A stretch of DNA of 64,000 nucleotides from DAOUMU01 sp034409055 (lineage in GTDB: Bacteria > Chloroflexota > Anaerolineae > 4572-78 > J111). The translations under genes and the position numbers were made by a program. This document shows positions 7,535-17,421 of the stretch, piece after piece (positions within the stretch are counted from its first letter, which is position 1; the number at the start of each line of letters is the position of its first letter). The stretch spans positions 24,398 to 88,397 of the forward strand of contig DAOUMU010000536.1 in the NCBI GenBank assembly GCA_034409055.1, given 5' to 3'. The notes under the pieces are model-generated. The model saw only the letters and a list, made by a program, of their open reading frames with translations, was not told where the DNA came from and searched no databases.

Positions 7535-9058
7535 ATGGCAGAGTCTAATAATAATAAAGACCTTATCGTATTAAAAAATATTTCTAAATCTTTTCCGGGG
7601 GTGCAAGCCCTTAACGACGTGCGTTTTACGCTCAAGAGTGGCGAGATCCATGCTTTGATGGGGGGAAATGGGGCCGGCAAGTCTACGTTGATCAAGGTCA
7701 TCACCGGTGTTGAGCGGCAAGATGAAGGCACTGTTATGCTTGAGGGGAAAGCAGTTTCCATAAAATCACCTCAACAAGCCCAGATCATGGGTATCAGTCC
7801 GGTTTATCAGGAAATTAATCTTTGCACCAATTTAACCGTAGCGGAAAATATCTTGCTTGGCCGGGAACCTTCGAAATTCGGAGCTATTTCCTGGAAAGCA
7901 ATGAATAATAGGGCCAACCAACTGCTTCAACGGTTGCACATTAATATTGATGTAACTGAGCCTCTAGGGATGTATTCAACGGCTATCCAACAGATGGTGG
8001 CCATTGCGCGGGGACTTGAGATTGCCGAGGCCAAAGTACTGATCCTGGATGAGCCTACATCGAGCCTCGATGCCAATGAAACTGAGGAGCTATTCCGGGT
8101 GATGCGTAAGTTAAGAGATGAAGGCATGGGTATTATTTTCATTACGCACTTCCTGGATCAGGCGTACGAAATTTCGGACAGAATAACAGTTCTAAGAAAT
8201 GGAAAATTGGTTGGAACTTACGACGCAGATTCCTTGCCGATGATTGAGTTAGTTGCAAAAATGATCGGCAGGAATCTAGATGATTTTAATGATATGATCA
8301 AAATAAAACTTGAGAGCAGTAAGCACATTAAAGAAGATGCGCTGCTTCAGGCCAAACAGCTTGGCCGTATCAACTCGATTGAACCTTTTGACCTGGAATT
8401 GCATGCCGGAGAAGTAGTTGGTTTTGCCGGGCTACTGGGATCGGGCCGTACAGAAACCGCCAATCTGCTATTTGGAATAGACAAACCTGATCATGGTACC
8501 TTACAGTTCGAAGGGAAAGCTATTAAAAAGTACTCGCCCCGCGATTCAATTGCCAGAGGTGTTGCCTTTTGTCCTGAAGACAGGAAAGCAGAAGGCCTGG
8601 TGGATGATTTAACCGTCAGAGAAAATATCATCCTGGCTATCCAGGCTAATAGAGGCTGGTTTAAGTCTCTCAGTACACGAAAACAGTATGAATTGGCCGA
8701 ACAGTATATCAAGTTGCTCGATATTAGTACCCCCACAGCAGATCAACTGGTAAAGAATCTAAGCGGCGGTAATCAGCAAAAGGTTATCCTCGCCCGTTGG
8801 CTGGCCACAAATCCTGAGCTTCTCATTCTGGATGAACCCACCAGGGGTATTGATGTAGGAGCCAAAGCCGAGATTCAGAAGCTGGTGCTTGAACTGGCTG
8901 ACGAAGGTAAAGCATGTGTTTTCATTTCATCGGAGTTAGAGGAAGTATTGCGCTGTAGCCACCGCGTTGTAGTGCTAAAAGACCAGGAAAAAGTAACTGA
9001 ATATTCCGGCGATGAAATCGATGAACATAGAATTATGCGGACTATTGCGGGGAGCTAA
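7535..9058 (+). CDS. ytfR: Sugar ABC transporter ATPase, tandem-domain, YtfR/RbsA-like
   Basis: Two fused ABC domains in about 507 aa. The first half has Walker A GGNGAGKST (residues 43-51; the usual second residue is Glu, here Gly), a degenerate signature (STAIQQMVAIARGLE) and Walker B VLILDEPTSSLD (about 168). The second half has the degenerate Walker A GLLGSGRTE, a full signature LSGGNQQKVILARWL and Walker B LLILDEPTRGIDVGA. This asymmetry is normal for RbsA/MglA/YtfR. ATG 7535 is preferred to TTG 7508 because CGGAGG lies about 12 bp upstream of the ATG. The 7363-7534 gap holds an imperfect inverted repeat (TTACTT...TTTGCC / GGCAAAGTAAG) but no gene. It should energise the permease pair. 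Confidence 0.93.
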   Translation: MAESNNNKDLIVLKNISKSFPGVQALNDVRFTLKSGEIHALMGGNGAGKSTLIKVITGVERQDEGTVMLEGKAVSIKSPQQAQIMGISPVYQEINLCTNLTVAENILLGREPSKFGAISWKAMNNRANQLLQRLHINIDVTEPLGMYSTAIQQMVAIARGLEIAEAKVLILDEPTSSLDANETEELFRVMRKLRDEGMGIIFITHFLDQAYEISDRITVLRNGKLVGTYDADSLPMIELVAKMIGRNLDDFNDMIKIKLESSKHIKEDALLQAKQLGRINSIEPFDLELHAGEVVGFAGLLGSGRTETANLLFGIDKPDHGTLQFEGKAIKKYSPRDSIARGVAFCPEDRKAEGLVDDLTVRENIILAIQANRGWFKSLSTRKQYELAEQYIKLLDISTPTADQLVKNLSGGNQQKVILARWLATNPELLILDEPTRGIDVGAKAEIQKLVLELADEGKACVFISSELEEVLRCSHRVVVLKDQEKVTEYSGDEIDEHRIMRTIAGS

Positions 9059-9060
9059 AA

Positions 9061-9407
9061 ATGTTTCGACAATATATCCTGGAAAAGTTTAAGGGACAGC
9101 CAGGTGTTTTGGTCTGTAGTGGCCCTGGCATCGATCCTGCTTTTTAACCTGATTTTCTTACCGGATTTTTTTACCCTGGAGATTAAGGACGATCACTTGT
9201 TTGGCTGGCAGCTTGATCGATGTGGTCAATCGGGGCGCGCCGTTGATGCTGCTGGCCATTGGCATGACGATGGTTATAGCCACGGCCGGGGTTGATCTTT
9301 CGGTCGGAGCGGTGATGGCCATCTCGGCCGGTGCGGCCGCGGTACTGATCAATCCGGCCCTGGGCAAAACTTTGATCGGCTCCGATAAATTGATTAATTT
9401 CTATTAA
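9061..9407 (+). pseudogene. Frameshifted, truncated third permease (YtfT-like)
   Basis: Starting 2 bp after the ATPase stop, three frames together spell a YtfT N-terminus. They are MFRQYILEKFKGQP in frame 1, VFWSVVALASILLFNLIFLP...DDHLFG in the frame of 9104, and LIDVVNRGAPLMLLAIGMTM...VDLSVGAVMAISA in the frame of 9201. The last frame then stops at 9405-9407 after KLINFY. It aligns with residues about 15-110 of the intact permease at 4493 (LFNLIFAPGFF, DGHLFGNLID, NPALG). At least two frameshifts and loss of about two thirds of the gene make it non-functional. The break lies exactly at the convergent phosphoesterase gene. Confidence 0.85.
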
Positions 9408-10870
9408 CTCTTGAATACCAACCGTCCCTCGATATAGCTATTGAGGTTTTGGTGGTTGCGCAGGTACTCTTCCAGTATATCACGCATCGAAGTCGCCACC
9501 ACTTGCGACGGGGCCAGGGCGGTGAAGCGCTCTGGCGGCAGGCCGAAATGCTTTTTCGTGTCATCGTAGTGATAGGACTGGATGCAGACGGTGTAGTGGC
9601 CGTCATCCTGCACGGGGTTACCCTTGATGGTGAAGGCGGCCAGATCGCGCCGGGCGTTGTCGTAGGTCACCTGGGTGCCCCGGCTGACCTGGAAGAAGTA
9701 ACCCGCGCCGGCCTGGTTTTCGGGGCGCAGGATGTAGCGGAGGATTTGCTTGAGGTCTGCCCCGCTGAGCGTGAAGCGAAATAGCGTGTCATCATACGGG
9801 ATGTGCGTCAGGAAATTGCCCAGGGTGATGAGCGGTCCCATCTCCGTGCCCCGAATGGCGAAGCTGGCGAAGAAGGCCAGGTCCACCTGGGCGCGCTGGG
9901 CCAGGATGTCGGCGAAGAGATTCCCTAGCTCCGTCTCCCGGTTGCGGGCAGGGTGCGTCAATTGTCGGGCAAAGCGGCTGATGGGGGTGTTGTATTTGCG
10001 ATCCACCACTTCCTTGAACGAATTAATGAACTTTTCCAACTCTGGGTCCGGTTCGGCCAGGTTTGCGTCCACGGGAATTAGTTCCCACTTCCACTCGATG
10101 ATGCTGTTAGTGTCGCCGTCCACCGTGAGGTCAAAACGTCCAATCTGGTCGGTCCCCACGCCCGCCTGGGCAATGAGGACACCATTGATCTCTGCCGGTT
10201 GTGTCAGGTGGGTATGTGAGTGCCCACCGATGATGAGGTCGATGCCCCATTCGGGCTTGAGCATAGGGGCCAGCGCTTTATCTGCCTCAAACCCAATGTG
10301 CGTGAGCAGTACCGTCAGATCAATGTCCTGGTCTTTGTAGGCGTTACAAATCCGGCCCACCTCGGCAGCGGCGTCTTCCAGAGTGATGAAACTGGCCACG
10401 TCAGTATCATTCTTCAATGCTTTGAGAACCTCATCGGTAATGATGCCGATGAACATAATGTCAAAACCGTCCATATTGATGATGTGGTAGGGGCGCATCA
10501 ATCGCCTGTGGTACTTCTTGAGGTAGAGGTTAGCGTTCACAATGGGGAAGTTCGCCAGCTTCTCGAGGAATAGCAAATGTGACAGCCCGTACTCGAAATC
10601 GTGGTTACCCGGAGTGACCACGTCCGGGGCGAGGTAGTTCATAATTTCGATAGTCGATACACCCCGGTATTCTGCATCAATCATCGAGCCTTGTAACATA
10701 TCACCAGCGATGACGTACAGCACGTTCTTCTCTTCTTGCCGCACCTTGTTGATATAGCCGGCCAGCAAGGCCAGACCACCGATCAAATTGCTTGCCATGC
10801 CTTGGGCCTCGGCCAGGAAATCGCCGTGCAGATCGTTGGAATGCAAAATGGTGAACCGCTTCTTATTCAT
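9404..10870 (-). CDS. 5'-nucleotidase / UDP-sugar hydrolase family metallophosphoesterase (cytoplasmic)
   Basis: About 488 aa. The N-terminal metallophosphoesterase domain has HSNDLHGDF, GDMLQGS, GNHDFEYGL, LTHIGFEAD and GGHSHTHL (metal ligands), followed by a 5_nucleotid_C domain (about residues 290-460: FADILAQRAQVDLAFFASFAIRG, ILRPEN). The family (UshA/YfkN/CpdB) hydrolyses nucleotides, nucleotide sugars or cyclic nucleotides. The start at 10870 has GGAGGAG 8 bp upstream, which an upstream in-frame codon lacks. No signal peptide is present, unlike UshA, so it probably acts in the cytoplasm. The stop overlaps the stop of the permease remnant. Substrate undetermined. Confidence 0.88.
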   Translation of the reverse strand: MNKKRFTILHSNDLHGDFLAEAQGMASNLIGGLALLAGYINKVRQEEKNVLYVIAGDMLQGSMIDAEYRGVSTIEIMNYLAPDVVTPGNHDFEYGLSHLLFLEKLANFPIVNANLYLKKYHRRLMRPYHIINMDGFDIMFIGIITDEVLKALKNDTDVASFITLEDAAAEVGRICNAYKDQDIDLTVLLTHIGFEADKALAPMLKPEWGIDLIIGGHSHTHLTQPAEINGVLIAQAGVGTDQIGRFDLTVDGDTNSIIEWKWELIPVDANLAEPDPELEKFINSFKEVVDRKYNTPISRFARQLTHPARNRETELGNLFADILAQRAQVDLAFFASFAIRGTEMGPLITLGNFLTHIPYDDTLFRFTLSGADLKQILRYILRPENQAGAGYFFQVSRGTQVTYDNARRDLAAFTIKGNPVQDDGHYTVCIQSYHYDDTKKHFGLPPERFTALAPSQVVATSMRDILEEYLRNHQNLNSYIEGRLVFKS

Positions 10871-10971
10871 CTTGTATGCTCCTCCGAAAATAGGGTCATC
10901 CCACAGGAGTCCAAAGTGCACTTTGGACCCCTAAATTTCGTCATTGAGGATGTCCTGTAAGGGTATGGTGT

Positions 10972-13698
10972 CTACTCCTTACTTCCGGTTCGTAAGAAGT
11001 TCCGCAGCACCGTCTGCAAAATCCCCCCGTTGCGGTAGTAATCCACCTCTACCGGCGTGTCTACCCGGCAGACCATAGTCATAGTACGAGTCTGGCCGTC
11101 GGCATCGGTCACATCGACCTGCACATTTTGGCGCGGTTGCAGATTGTCGTCGATGTGAACGGTGTAGGTTTCCTGACCGGTCAGGCCCAGGCTTTCGGCA
11201 TTTTCACCGGCTTTGAACTGCAAGGGCAGCACGCCCATACCGACCAAGTTGCTGCGGTGGATGCGCTCAAAACTCTCGGCCAGCACCGCCCTAACTCCCA
11301 ACAATAGGGTACCCTTGGCCGCCCAATCCCGGCTGGAGCCGGTGCCGTATTCCTTACCGGCGATGACCACCAGCGGCGTGTCGCCGGCCTTATATTTTTC
11401 ACTGGCCTCAAAAATGGGCATCACGTCGCCGGTTGGTAGGTAGGTGGTCCAGCCGCCTTCGGTGCCGGGAGCCAGTTGGTTGCGCAGGCGAATGTTGCCG
11501 AAGGTGCCCCGGGTCATAACCCGGTCGTTGCCTCGCCGGGAACCAAATGAATTGAATTGGTAGGGTGTCACTCCCCGCGCCTGCAAATATTGTCCGGCCG
11601 GCATATCGGCCGGAATGGCGCCGGCCGGGGAAATGTGGTCGGTGGTCACCGAGTCAGTCACTTTCACCAGGACCCTGGCTCCTTCAATCGGCTGAATCGG
11701 TTCGGCTTCGGCGCTCATATCGATAAAGAAAGGCGGTTCCTGGATGTAGGTTGAGGCTTCAGCCCATGCATACAAGGCCCCTTCGCTGATCGGAATCTCG
11801 TTCCAGCGGGGGTTGCTCTGCTCGATGCCTTGATATTCTTTATGGAAGGTGTCTGGATTGAGAGCCTTATCATATTCGGCGGCAACTTCGGCCTGGGTGG
11901 GCCAGATCTCTTTGAGATAGACCGGCTGGCCGGCCTGATCCGTGCCGATTGGTTCGGTGGTCAGGTCAATGTCGGTCCTGCCGGCCAGGGCGTAGGCTAC
12001 CACCAGCGGGGGTGAAGCCAGGTAGTTGGCCTTGATGTAAGGATGGATGCGGCCTTCAAAGTTGCGGTTGCCACTGAGGACGCCCGCCACCACCAGGTCA
12101 CCGCCGGTAATGGCCTCGACCACCGGCTCCGGCAGGGGGCCGCTGTTGCCGATACAGGTGGTGCAGCCGTAGCCGACGGTGTGGAAGCCAAGCTGTTCCA
12201 GGTAGGGGGTCAAACCGGCCTCATTGAGGTAATCGGTGACCACTTTGGAACCGGGAGCCAGACTGGTTTTAACGTAGGCGGGCACTTTCAAACCCCGCTC
12301 GACCGCTTTTTTGGCCAGAATGCCCGCCCCCAGCATCACCGAGGGGTTGCTGGTGTTGGTGCAGGAGGTAATGGCCGTCAACACGACCGCGCCGTGAGTG
12401 ATTTCCTCCGCCGGCCGGCCGTCGGACTTGATTAATCCTTTACGCTGTAGAGCGGCTTTAGCTAACCCGAAACCCTGGGGACCAACCGGGTTGGTTAGGG
12501 CCATCTGGAAAGAATCTTTCATTTCCGAGAGTGGTACTCGATCTTGGGGACGCTTTGGCCCGGCCAGGCTGGGGACCACGTCGCTCAGGTCAAGGGCCAG
12601 GGTGTCGGTGAATTCGGGATCGGACGTGTCGTCGGTGCGAAACAGGCCCTGCACTTTCATATAACGTTCCACCAGTTCGACCAACTCGGCCGACCGGCCG
12701 GTGCGGCGCAGATAGTTGAGCGACTCGGCATCCATGGGAAAGAAGCCCATCGTCGCCCCGTATTCGGGGGCCATATTGGCCATGGTGGCCCGGTCGGGCA
12801 GGGTCATCTGGCCGAGGCCGGGCCCGTAGAACTCGACAAATTTGCCGACCACCCCCTTCTGGCGCAGCATCTGGACCACGGTCAGGGTCAGGTCGGTGGC
12901 GGTCACCCCCTCGCGCAGTTGGCCGGTCAGCTTAAAGCCGACTACCTCCGGGGTGAGCATATAGATCGGTTGGCCCAGCATAACCGCTTCGGCCTCGATG
13001 CCGCCCACGCCCCAGCCGACGATGCCCAGGCCGTTAATCATAGTGGTGTGGCTGTCGGTGCCCACCAGGCTATCGGGATAGGCCACCAGGCCGTCCTCTT
13101 CCGGGCGGGTCCACACCCCCCGGGCAATATATTCCAGGTTGACCTGGTGGACAATGCCACTGGCGGGCGGAACGACACTGAAATTATCAAAAGCTTGCTG
13201 CCCCCAACGTAAAAACTCATACCGCTCCCGGTTGCGGTCAAATTCAATCTCGGCATTACGTTCTAAGGCGATACTCTGGCCAAAAACGTCCACCTGGACC
13301 GAGTGGTCGATGACCAGGTTGACCGGCACGACCGGGTTGATTTTCTGGGGATCGCCGCCCATGCGGGCCATAGCCGAGCGCATCGCGGCCAGGTCTACCA
13401 CGGCGGGCACGCCGGTGAAATCCTGCAAAATCACCCGGGCCGGTTTGAAGGGGATTTCTTCCAGGGCCGGGGCGGCGGCATGCCAGGTAGCCAGTTTTTG
13501 TACGTCTGTCTCGGTCACCACGTAGCCATCCACTTCGCGTAGTACAGTTTCCAGCAGCACTTTAATGGAGAAGGGCAGTCGCGAGATATTGCCCAGTCCT
13601 TCTTTTTCCAGTTTATCCAAACGGTAGATGTAGGCTTCGCCGTGACCGGTGTCGAACTTGGTTCGTGCCCCGAACGGGTTCTTGGTTGGTTTGGTCAT
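10972..13698 (-). CDS. acnA: Aconitate hydratase A
   Basis: 908 aa, full length for the AcnA/IRP branch (E. coli AcnA 891). It isomerises citrate and isocitrate in the TCA cycle with a [4Fe-4S] cluster. The cluster ligands are Cys446 ([11 protein letters not shown]) and Cys512/Cys515 ([13 protein letters not shown]). Other marks are the N-terminal [14 protein letters not shown] and [27 protein letters not shown], and the C-terminal swivel domain with [22 protein letters not shown] 7-8 bp before the ATG supports the start. It is transcribed away from the DUF3592 gene and appears monocistronic or followed by the phosphoesterase after about 100 bp. Confidence 0.97.
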   Translation of the reverse strand: MTKPTKNPFGARTKFDTGHGEAYIYRLDKLEKEGLGNISRLPFSIKVLLETVLREVDGYVVTETDVQKLATWHAAAPALEEIPFKPARVILQDFTGVPAVVDLAAMRSAMARMGGDPQKINPVVPVNLVIDHSVQVDVFGQSIALERNAEIEFDRNRERYEFLRWGQQAFDNFSVVPPASGIVHQVNLEYIARGVWTRPEEDGLVAYPDSLVGTDSHTTMINGLGIVGWGVGGIEAEAVMLGQPIYMLTPEVVGFKLTGQLREGVTATDLTLTVVQMLRQKGVVGKFVEFYGPGLGQMTLPDRATMANMAPEYGATMGFFPMDAESLNYLRRTGRSAELVELVERYMKVQGLFRTDDTSDPEFTDTLALDLSDVVPSLAGPKRPQDRVPLSEMKDSFQMALTNPVGPQGFGLAKAALQRKGLIKSDGRPAEEITHGAVVLTAITSCTNTSNPSVMLGAGILAKKAVERGLKVPAYVKTSLAPGSKVVTDYLNEAGLTPYLEQLGFHTVGYGCTTCIGNSGPLPEPVVEAITGGDLVVAGVLSGNRNFEGRIHPYIKANYLASPPLVVAYALAGRTDIDLTTEPIGTDQAGQPVYLKEIWPTQAEVAAEYDKALNPDTFHKEYQGIEQSNPRWNEIPISEGALYAWAEASTYIQEPPFFIDMSAEAEPIQPIEGARVLVKVTDSVTTDHISPAGAIPADMPAGQYLQARGVTPYQFNSFGSRRGNDRVMTRGTFGNIRLRNQLAPGTEGGWTTYLPTGDVMPIFEASEKYKAGDTPLVVIAGKEYGTGSSRDWAAKGTLLLGVRAVLAESFERIHRSNLVGMGVLPLQFKAGENAESLGLTGQETYTVHIDDNLQPRQNVQVDVTDADGQTRTMTMVCRVDTPVEVDYYRNGGILQTVLRNFLRTGSKE

Positions 13699-13926
13699 TG
13701 GTTACGCTCCTTATTGACAATTGGTCTGAAGGATTTATTTTACCTTCCCTCCCCTGTAATTGCCAAAATGCCCCATTTTGTTGTAGTACTTTTGCTCTGT
13801 ACATTTTTATGATGTTATTGCTTATAATTTACTTATCCTGATTTTACACCACCGCATCGGAAGGACTACGGAAATCAGAGAACCAGATAGGGGAACCAGT
13901 TTTTTATCTGCACTCAGGAGATTACG
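13699..13926. promoter_or_regulatory. Divergent intergenic region between acnA and the DUF3592 gene
   Basis: 228 bp between divergent starts. On the + strand TATAAT at 13823-13828 is a good -10 candidate, but no clear -35 is seen at 17 bp. AAGGAG sites for both flanking genes are present (13702-13710 on -, CAGGAG at 13915-13920 on +). No operator is recognisable. Confidence 0.35.
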
Positions 13927-15312
13927 ATGTCTACTACGTTACAACAAGCTATTACCGCCATCAAGTCAGGTGACAAAAAGAAGGGCAAACGGTTACTGAC
14001 CAAAGTTTTACGAACTGACTCCCGGAATGAAACAGCCTGGCTATGGATGGCGTATGTCGTTGACTCGAAGGCGCAGCGCCGCGAATGTCTGGCCCGGGTC
14101 ATCACAATCAACCCCAATAACGAAAAAGCCTGGCGCGGTCTGACGACACTGGACCGGCCAGGATCATCCCCACCCTCTCCACCAGCCAGTCCGCCCCCAG
14201 CATTAACCGGCGCTACTTCTCCCGTAGCCGAACCTATTCCTTCGTCACCGCAACCAACCGAGTCAAATGATACATCCCCGACGGCAGGCGGGAAGGCCAG
14301 CCGCTATGGTTACTTTTGGTGTCTGTGGATGATGGTATTTTTGTTAGCTACCATCAGTATTGTCGGCGGGGCTAACCTGGTAGAGCGATGGAACACCTGG
14401 TCTCAGTTTGCTCAATCTGGCGTGACCACGTTGGCCACAATCGTTGGCTCTCGGGTTGACGAGCGTGACACTTACTATGTTACCTACAGTTTTGATGTAC
14501 CCATGTTCGGCGGTAACTTCAAACAGTTTAAGAAGGAAGATCAGATTAGTCAGGAGCTTTATGATCATTTGAAGCCTGGTTCGTTGATCAGAGTACAGTA
14601 TCTTTTTGAGAACCCGTCCGTGGTAAAGATTCAGAGCAGGGGTAGTCTGGGTAACCTCATCTTCTGGACGGTGATGGGACTGTTAGCTAGCGTCGCAACG
14701 GGGCTCCTGGCGGTGGTTGGCCCGGTCTCGTGGGTGGTCAGGCAAAGTAAAGCCCTATTTAAAAAAGAACCGCCCAAACCAAAAATTGTCTGGGAGGGTG
14801 CAGGCCCGCCACCGCTTAAACAGTGGACCGGAACTTATACGTTTGGCCGGGATAATTATGAGGAGTATTTTATCATTGAAACGGATGACGGCACTTTTGT
14901 GGGCGAGGGTGGTATGGAGATTTTGAAGGTTCTCCCCAATACCAGCCCCAAACAGGTGATCGCTTTTGATGTGGGCATCTTTGACAAGACTGACATAACT
15001 ACCATCTCCAGAGTTATTATGAGTGAGTATGCCTATAATGATGAAACCATTCAGACCATGGTCGAAACCAACCCGCACGCGGAAGCTGTTCTGGCTCAAC
15101 CAGGAGCAGAGTTCACTCTGGAAAGCAAGGCCATGCGCATTGAGGCTAAAATCGAAAATATGGTATATGGCGAAGAAAGTGAAGAAAGTAATGTTTATTT
15201 CGATAGCCTGACAGTAAGCCTGGCTATATTTCTAAAAGAGGGCGTTGACCTGGAGCAACCTATGGATATTCCCACGACTACTACAAGCCCTTCAAGAGAT
15301 TTTCAGCAATGA
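13927..15312 (+). CDS. TPR-like/DUF3592 membrane protein
   Basis: 461 aa. Residues 1-75 look like one or two TPR-like helical hairpins (TLQQAITAIKSGDKKKGKRL, NETAWLWMAYV, NNEKAWRGL), a module often seen at the N-terminus of Chloroflexota proteins. A Pro/Ser-rich linker and a TM helix (about 136-155) follow. A DUF3592-like extracytoplasmic domain comes next (ATIVGSRVDERDTYYVTYSF, LKPGSLIRVQYLFENPSVVKI), then a second TM helix (about 245-270) and a cytoplasmic tail with no recognised fold. Function unknown. The last ten codons run over the 3' end of the crtI remnant on the other strand, so the natural C-terminus may have been set by that junction. Confidence 0.75.
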   Translation: MSTTLQQAITAIKSGDKKKGKRLLTKVLRTDSRNETAWLWMAYVVDSKAQRRECLARVITINPNNEKAWRGLTTLDRPGSSPPSPPASPPPALTGATSPVAEPIPSSPQPTESNDTSPTAGGKASRYGYFWCLWMMVFLLATISIVGGANLVERWNTWSQFAQSGVTTLATIVGSRVDERDTYYVTYSFDVPMFGGNFKQFKKEDQISQELYDHLKPGSLIRVQYLFENPSVVKIQSRGSLGNLIFWTVMGLLASVATGLLAVVGPVSWVVRQSKALFKKEPPKPKIVWEGAGPPPLKQWTGTYTFGRDNYEEYFIIETDDGTFVGEGGMEILKVLPNTSPKQVIAFDVGIFDKTDITTISRVIMSEYAYNDETIQTMVETNPHAEAVLAQPGAEFTLESKAMRIEAKIENMVYGEESEESNVYFDSLTVSLAIFLKEGVDLEQPMDIPTTTTSPSRDFQQ

Positions 15313-15402
15313 TGGCCGAGGAAAGCACGCCTGGCAGACCGGCCCCCGGATGAGTCCCCGCCCCGACAAAGTAGAGATTTTCAAAATCCTCCGACCCATG
15401 TA
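15281..15402 (-). pseudogene. crtI: Phytoene desaturase CrtI, C-terminal remnant
   Basis: Read on the - strand from about 15402, one frame gives SEDFENLYFVGAGTHPGAG, then LPGVLSSAIIAENLLKGL and a stop at 15281-15283. NLYFVGAGTHPGAG.PGV is the hallmark C-terminus (FAD-binding segment) of bacterial CrtI-type carotenoid desaturases. Only about 40 of the roughly 500 expected residues remain. Upstream the frame is broken at once (a stop precedes it) and the DNA passes directly into the lycopene cyclase remnant on the other strand. Confidence 0.88.
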
Positions 15403-16083
15403 ATTACCTGGTGGCAACCGGGGTATGGTGGTACGACCCTAAGCTGGTAACCGGCATTGTCCTGGGCTGGGTCCCCACAGAGGAGTACACCTTTTTTGTG
15501 TTGCAGACTCTTTTTACAGGGCTGTGGTTGCTGTTTCTAGCTCACCGCCTACCCGTGTCTGCTGAGCCCGGTTTGACAAATCAAGGCCACCGACTTAGGT
15601 GGATTGCAGCTCTGACAGTAGGGTTAATTTGGCTGGGCGCAGCCGCAACCCTCCTCCTGGGAGGGGAGTTGGGGACCTACCTGGGCCTGGAACTGGTCTG
15701 GGCACTGCCACCAATCATAGGGCAACTGGCCTTTGGAGCAGATATTCTGTGGCGCTACCGGCGGTTGGTTTTGCCTGGTATCATTATGCCCACAGTTTAC
15801 CTCAGTATTGCCGATGCAGTAGCCATTCGCTCCGGCACGTGGACCATTGACCCCAGCCAATCATTAGAATGTATTCTTGGGCGGACAGTTACCACTAGAA
15901 GAGTTTATCTTCTTTCTCCTCACAAATACTTTGGTCACTTTTGGGATGATGTTGGCCCTGGCCTGCGAAAGCCAGAAACGAGTGCCCGTTCGACTTAAGA
16001 AGTGGCCGTTCAGTTGGAGAACTCACAGAAGTTTGACCCAATGGTTGAGCGTCTGGAAGGACAGGTCAGCGAAATTGAAGTAG
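15403..16083 (+). pseudogene. Lycopene cyclase domain protein (CrtYc/Yd type), truncated and frameshifted
   Basis: From about 15405 one frame reads LVATGVWWYDPKLVTGIVLG, WVPTEEYTFFVLQTL and several TM segments, matching the first domain of CarR/CrtYcd-type lycopene cyclases but missing its N-terminal helix. The second domain begins WTIDPSQSL, then the frame shifts near 15868 and continues as LGGQLPLEEFIFFLLTN, LVTFGMMLAL, ending at 16083. Both domain signatures (EEY.FFVLQ and EE.IFFLLTN) are therefore present in different frames. A missing start plus a frameshift mark it as a pseudogene. It abuts the crtI remnant. Confidence 0.85.
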
Positions 16084-16173
16084 AGTTCCTCTTTCGCTTT
16101 TCTGTTGTTGCCCCAAATTTGCGATTCACAATTTATGATTTATGATTTGTGGATTGAAGTTGAGGAGCCAACA

Positions 16174-17352
16174 ATGACCACCCAAACCCAGGCCGTGCCC
16201 GTCGCCAAGACTGAAAAGGCTGAATTTCAGACCGAGCAGGTGTTGATCATTGTCGGAGGGCACTTTGTGCACGACACCTTTTCGGCCTTTGTGTCCCCGC
16301 TGTTGCCGAGGATTATCGAAAAACTATCCCTATCGCTGGCCATGGCCGGGGCGTTGTGGGGCTTTGTCCAGCTTCCGGCCCTGCTCAACCCCTTTATCGG
16401 TTATCTGGCCGACAAGTTAAGCCTGCGTTATTTTGTGATTTTAGCCCCGGCCGTGACCGCCACCCTGATGAGCATGTTAGGTCTGGCCCCCAATTATCTG
16501 ACCCTGGCCATTTTGTTGTTTGCCGCTGGGGTCAGTGTAGCCGCTTTCCACGCTCCGGCTCCCCCTATGATTGCCCGCATTTCCGGTAATCAGTTAGGCA
16601 AAGGTATGAGTCTATTTATGGCCGGGGGTGAATTGGCCCGCGCAGTCGGGCCGCTATTGGTCGTGTGGGCCGTCTCGGTTTGGACCCTGGAAGGATTTTA
16701 CCGGATTATGGTGTTAGGTTGGGTGGCCTCACTTTTTTTGTATTGGCGTTTGCGACACATCCCGGCCCGGTCTGATAAACGGCAGGATTTGCGCATGATG
16801 CTGCCGGCGGTTCGGCGTTTGTTTGTGCCGTTGTTGGGCGTCGTTATCCCCCGGCAATTGATGCTCACGGCGCTGGCAGTTTATCTGCCTACCTTTATGA
16901 GTCTGGAAGGAGCCAGTCTGTGGACAGCCGGGGCCTCACTTTCGATCTGGGAATTAGCCGGTGTTGGGGGGGCACTGGTGGGGGGTACCTTGAGCGACCG
17001 GCTGGGGCGCAAGACGGTTTTACTGGTGGTGATGTCAACCTCACCGCTGCTGATGCTGCTGTTTCTCAATGTAAGTGGCTGGCTGTTCGTGTCAGTTTTG
17101 CTAGCCCTGGGTTTTCTCTCCCTCTCATCCGCGCCGGTCATTCTGACCATTGTCCAGGAACATTTCCCCCACAATCGAGCCATGGCCAATGGCCTGTACA
17201 TGTCGACCACGTTTCTCATCCGTCCCGTGGCCGCTTTTATTATCGGTTTGCTGGGAGATTATTTTGGCCTGCGTTCAGCTTTCTTCTGGGTAGCTATAGC
17301 CTCGCTGCTGGCTGTCCCCATGATCTCCTTTCTACCCACGTTGAAAGATTAG
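16174..17352 (+). CDS. MFS transporter, fosmidomycin-resistance-like
   Basis: About 392 aa, 12 predicted TM segments. ATG 16174 is preferred over 16105 because GAGGAG lies 8 bp upstream. Resemblance to Fsr-type MFS exporters: HFVHDTFSAFVSPLLPRIIE at TM1, FIGYLADKLSLR in the TM2-3 loop, FHAPAPPMIARISGN and GKGMSLFMAGGELARAVGPL in TM4-5, and SDRLGRK in the TM8-9 loop. Substrate unknown; proton-driven drug or metabolite efflux is likely from the family. Short AT-rich repeats (ATTTATGATTTATGATTTG) lie upstream at about 16130-16150. Confidence 0.85.
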   Translation: MTTQTQAVPVAKTEKAEFQTEQVLIIVGGHFVHDTFSAFVSPLLPRIIEKLSLSLAMAGALWGFVQLPALLNPFIGYLADKLSLRYFVILAPAVTATLMSMLGLAPNYLTLAILLFAAGVSVAAFHAPAPPMIARISGNQLGKGMSLFMAGGELARAVGPLLVVWAVSVWTLEGFYRIMVLGWVASLFLYWRLRHIPARSDKRQDLRMMLPAVRRLFVPLLGVVIPRQLMLTALAVYLPTFMSLEGASLWTAGASLSIWELAGVGGALVGGTLSDRLGRKTVLLVVMSTSPLLMLLFLNVSGWLFVSVLLALGFLSLSSAPVILTIVQEHFPHNRAMANGLYMSTTFLIRPVAAFIIGLLGDYFGLRSAFFWVAIASLLAVPMISFLPTLKD

Positions 17353-17383
17353 GATCAGTAGATCCAATTTTCAAGCTCGGAGC

Positions 17384-17421
17384 GGACCACAGTCCGCGTT
17401 TTGGCCGCTGGACTGTGGTCC
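17384..17421 (+). repeat. Inverted repeat (dispersed-repeat type)
   Basis: GGACCACAGTCC (17384-17395) and GGACTGTGGTCC (17410-17421) form a perfect 12-bp stem with a 14-nt loop, 32 bp after the MFS stop. There is no T-run, so termination is not supported. Confidence 0.7.

Noticed and set aside
12544..13212. Long + strand ORF (222 codons) opposite acnA, with similar long antisense frames at 2036-2608 and 3558-4073
   Set aside because: They lie fully antisense to well-conserved genes, have odd compositions (His/Gly/Gln-rich) and no ribosome binding site. They are mirror effects of codon bias.
17384..17421. Perfect hairpin after the MFS gene as a rho-independent terminator
   Set aside because: There is no T-run after the stem. 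It is listed only as an inverted repeat.
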